6,270 nt of DNA from Clostridia bacterium (GTDB taxonomy: Bacteria > Bacillota > Clostridia > Monoglobales > Monoglobaceae): the NCBI GenBank assembly GCA_900769795.1, contig CAAGHZ010000024.1:1-6270 (forward strand), read 5' to 3'. This document shows positions 6,247 to 6,270 of the stretch, one piece after another (the stretch's first letter is position 1; each line of letters opens with the position of its first letter). A model generated the notes under the pieces. It saw nothing but the letters and a program-made list of their open reading frames with translations. It was not told the DNA's origin and did not search any database. The translations under genes and the position numbers were made by a program.

Positions 6247-6270
6247 AGGTGGGAATAAGGTGCGGAAGCA

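Noticed and set aside
6121..6258. 45-codon open frame from ATG on the + strand
   Set aside because: No ribosome binding site precedes it, an in-frame stop lies two codons upstream, and most of it is encoded by perfect hairpins. It looks like a repeat that happens to be open, though a small protein cannot be formally excluded.
5972..6270. tRNA, CRISPR array or transposase remnant
   Set aside because: No TTCGAAT-type T-loop or cloverleaf, no regularly spaced direct repeats, and no transposase-like reading frame on either strand.

Overview
The window looks like ordinary chromosomal DNA from a low-to-mid-GC Gram-positive bacterium, most likely a Clostridia-type member of the Bacillota. This rests on clear Shine-Dalgarno sites, sigma-A-type promoters, codon usage, and an FHA / SEDS / penicillin-binding-protein gene trio. 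The assignment is an inference; no rRNA or species marker is present.

All five recognisable protein genes are on the + strand. (1) Bases 1-1491: the 3' part of an ABC exporter that fuses permease and ATPase; its first membrane helices lie before the window. (2) Bases 1557-2003: a small membrane-anchored FHA (phosphothreonine-binding) protein. (3) Bases 2024-3259: a SEDS-family peptidoglycan glycosyltransferase (RodA/FtsW type). (4) Bases 3293-4669: a class B penicillin-binding protein (transpeptidase). (5) Bases 4769-5971: acetylornithine aminotransferase, argD.

Genes 2-4 are 20 and 33 bp apart, each with its own ribosome binding site, and read as one operon for septal or lateral wall synthesis. 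The SEDS protein would polymerise lipid II and the PBP would cross-link the glycan. The FHA protein would recruit or sense a Thr-phosphorylated partner. The arrangement recalls the actinobacterial fhaB-pstP-rodA-pbpA-pknA-pknB locus, but without a kinase or phosphatase inside this window. A strong promoter-like sequence (TTGACC, 17 bp, TAAAAT) lies just before the FHA gene and overlaps an inverted repeat. argD has a separate good promoter (TTGTAA, 17 bp, TATAAT) and appears to be its own transcription unit.

The last 299 bases (5972-6270) hold no convincing gene. They are dense in inverted repeats: a small hairpin right after argD, a roughly 100-base element closed by 8-bp and 11-bp stems, then a GC-rich series of perfect hairpins. 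None has a good downstream T-run on the + strand. This is the least explained part of the window and the main candidate for a repeat family or structured RNA. I found no convincing new multi-gene system, no CRISPR, no tRNA or rRNA, and no transposase.
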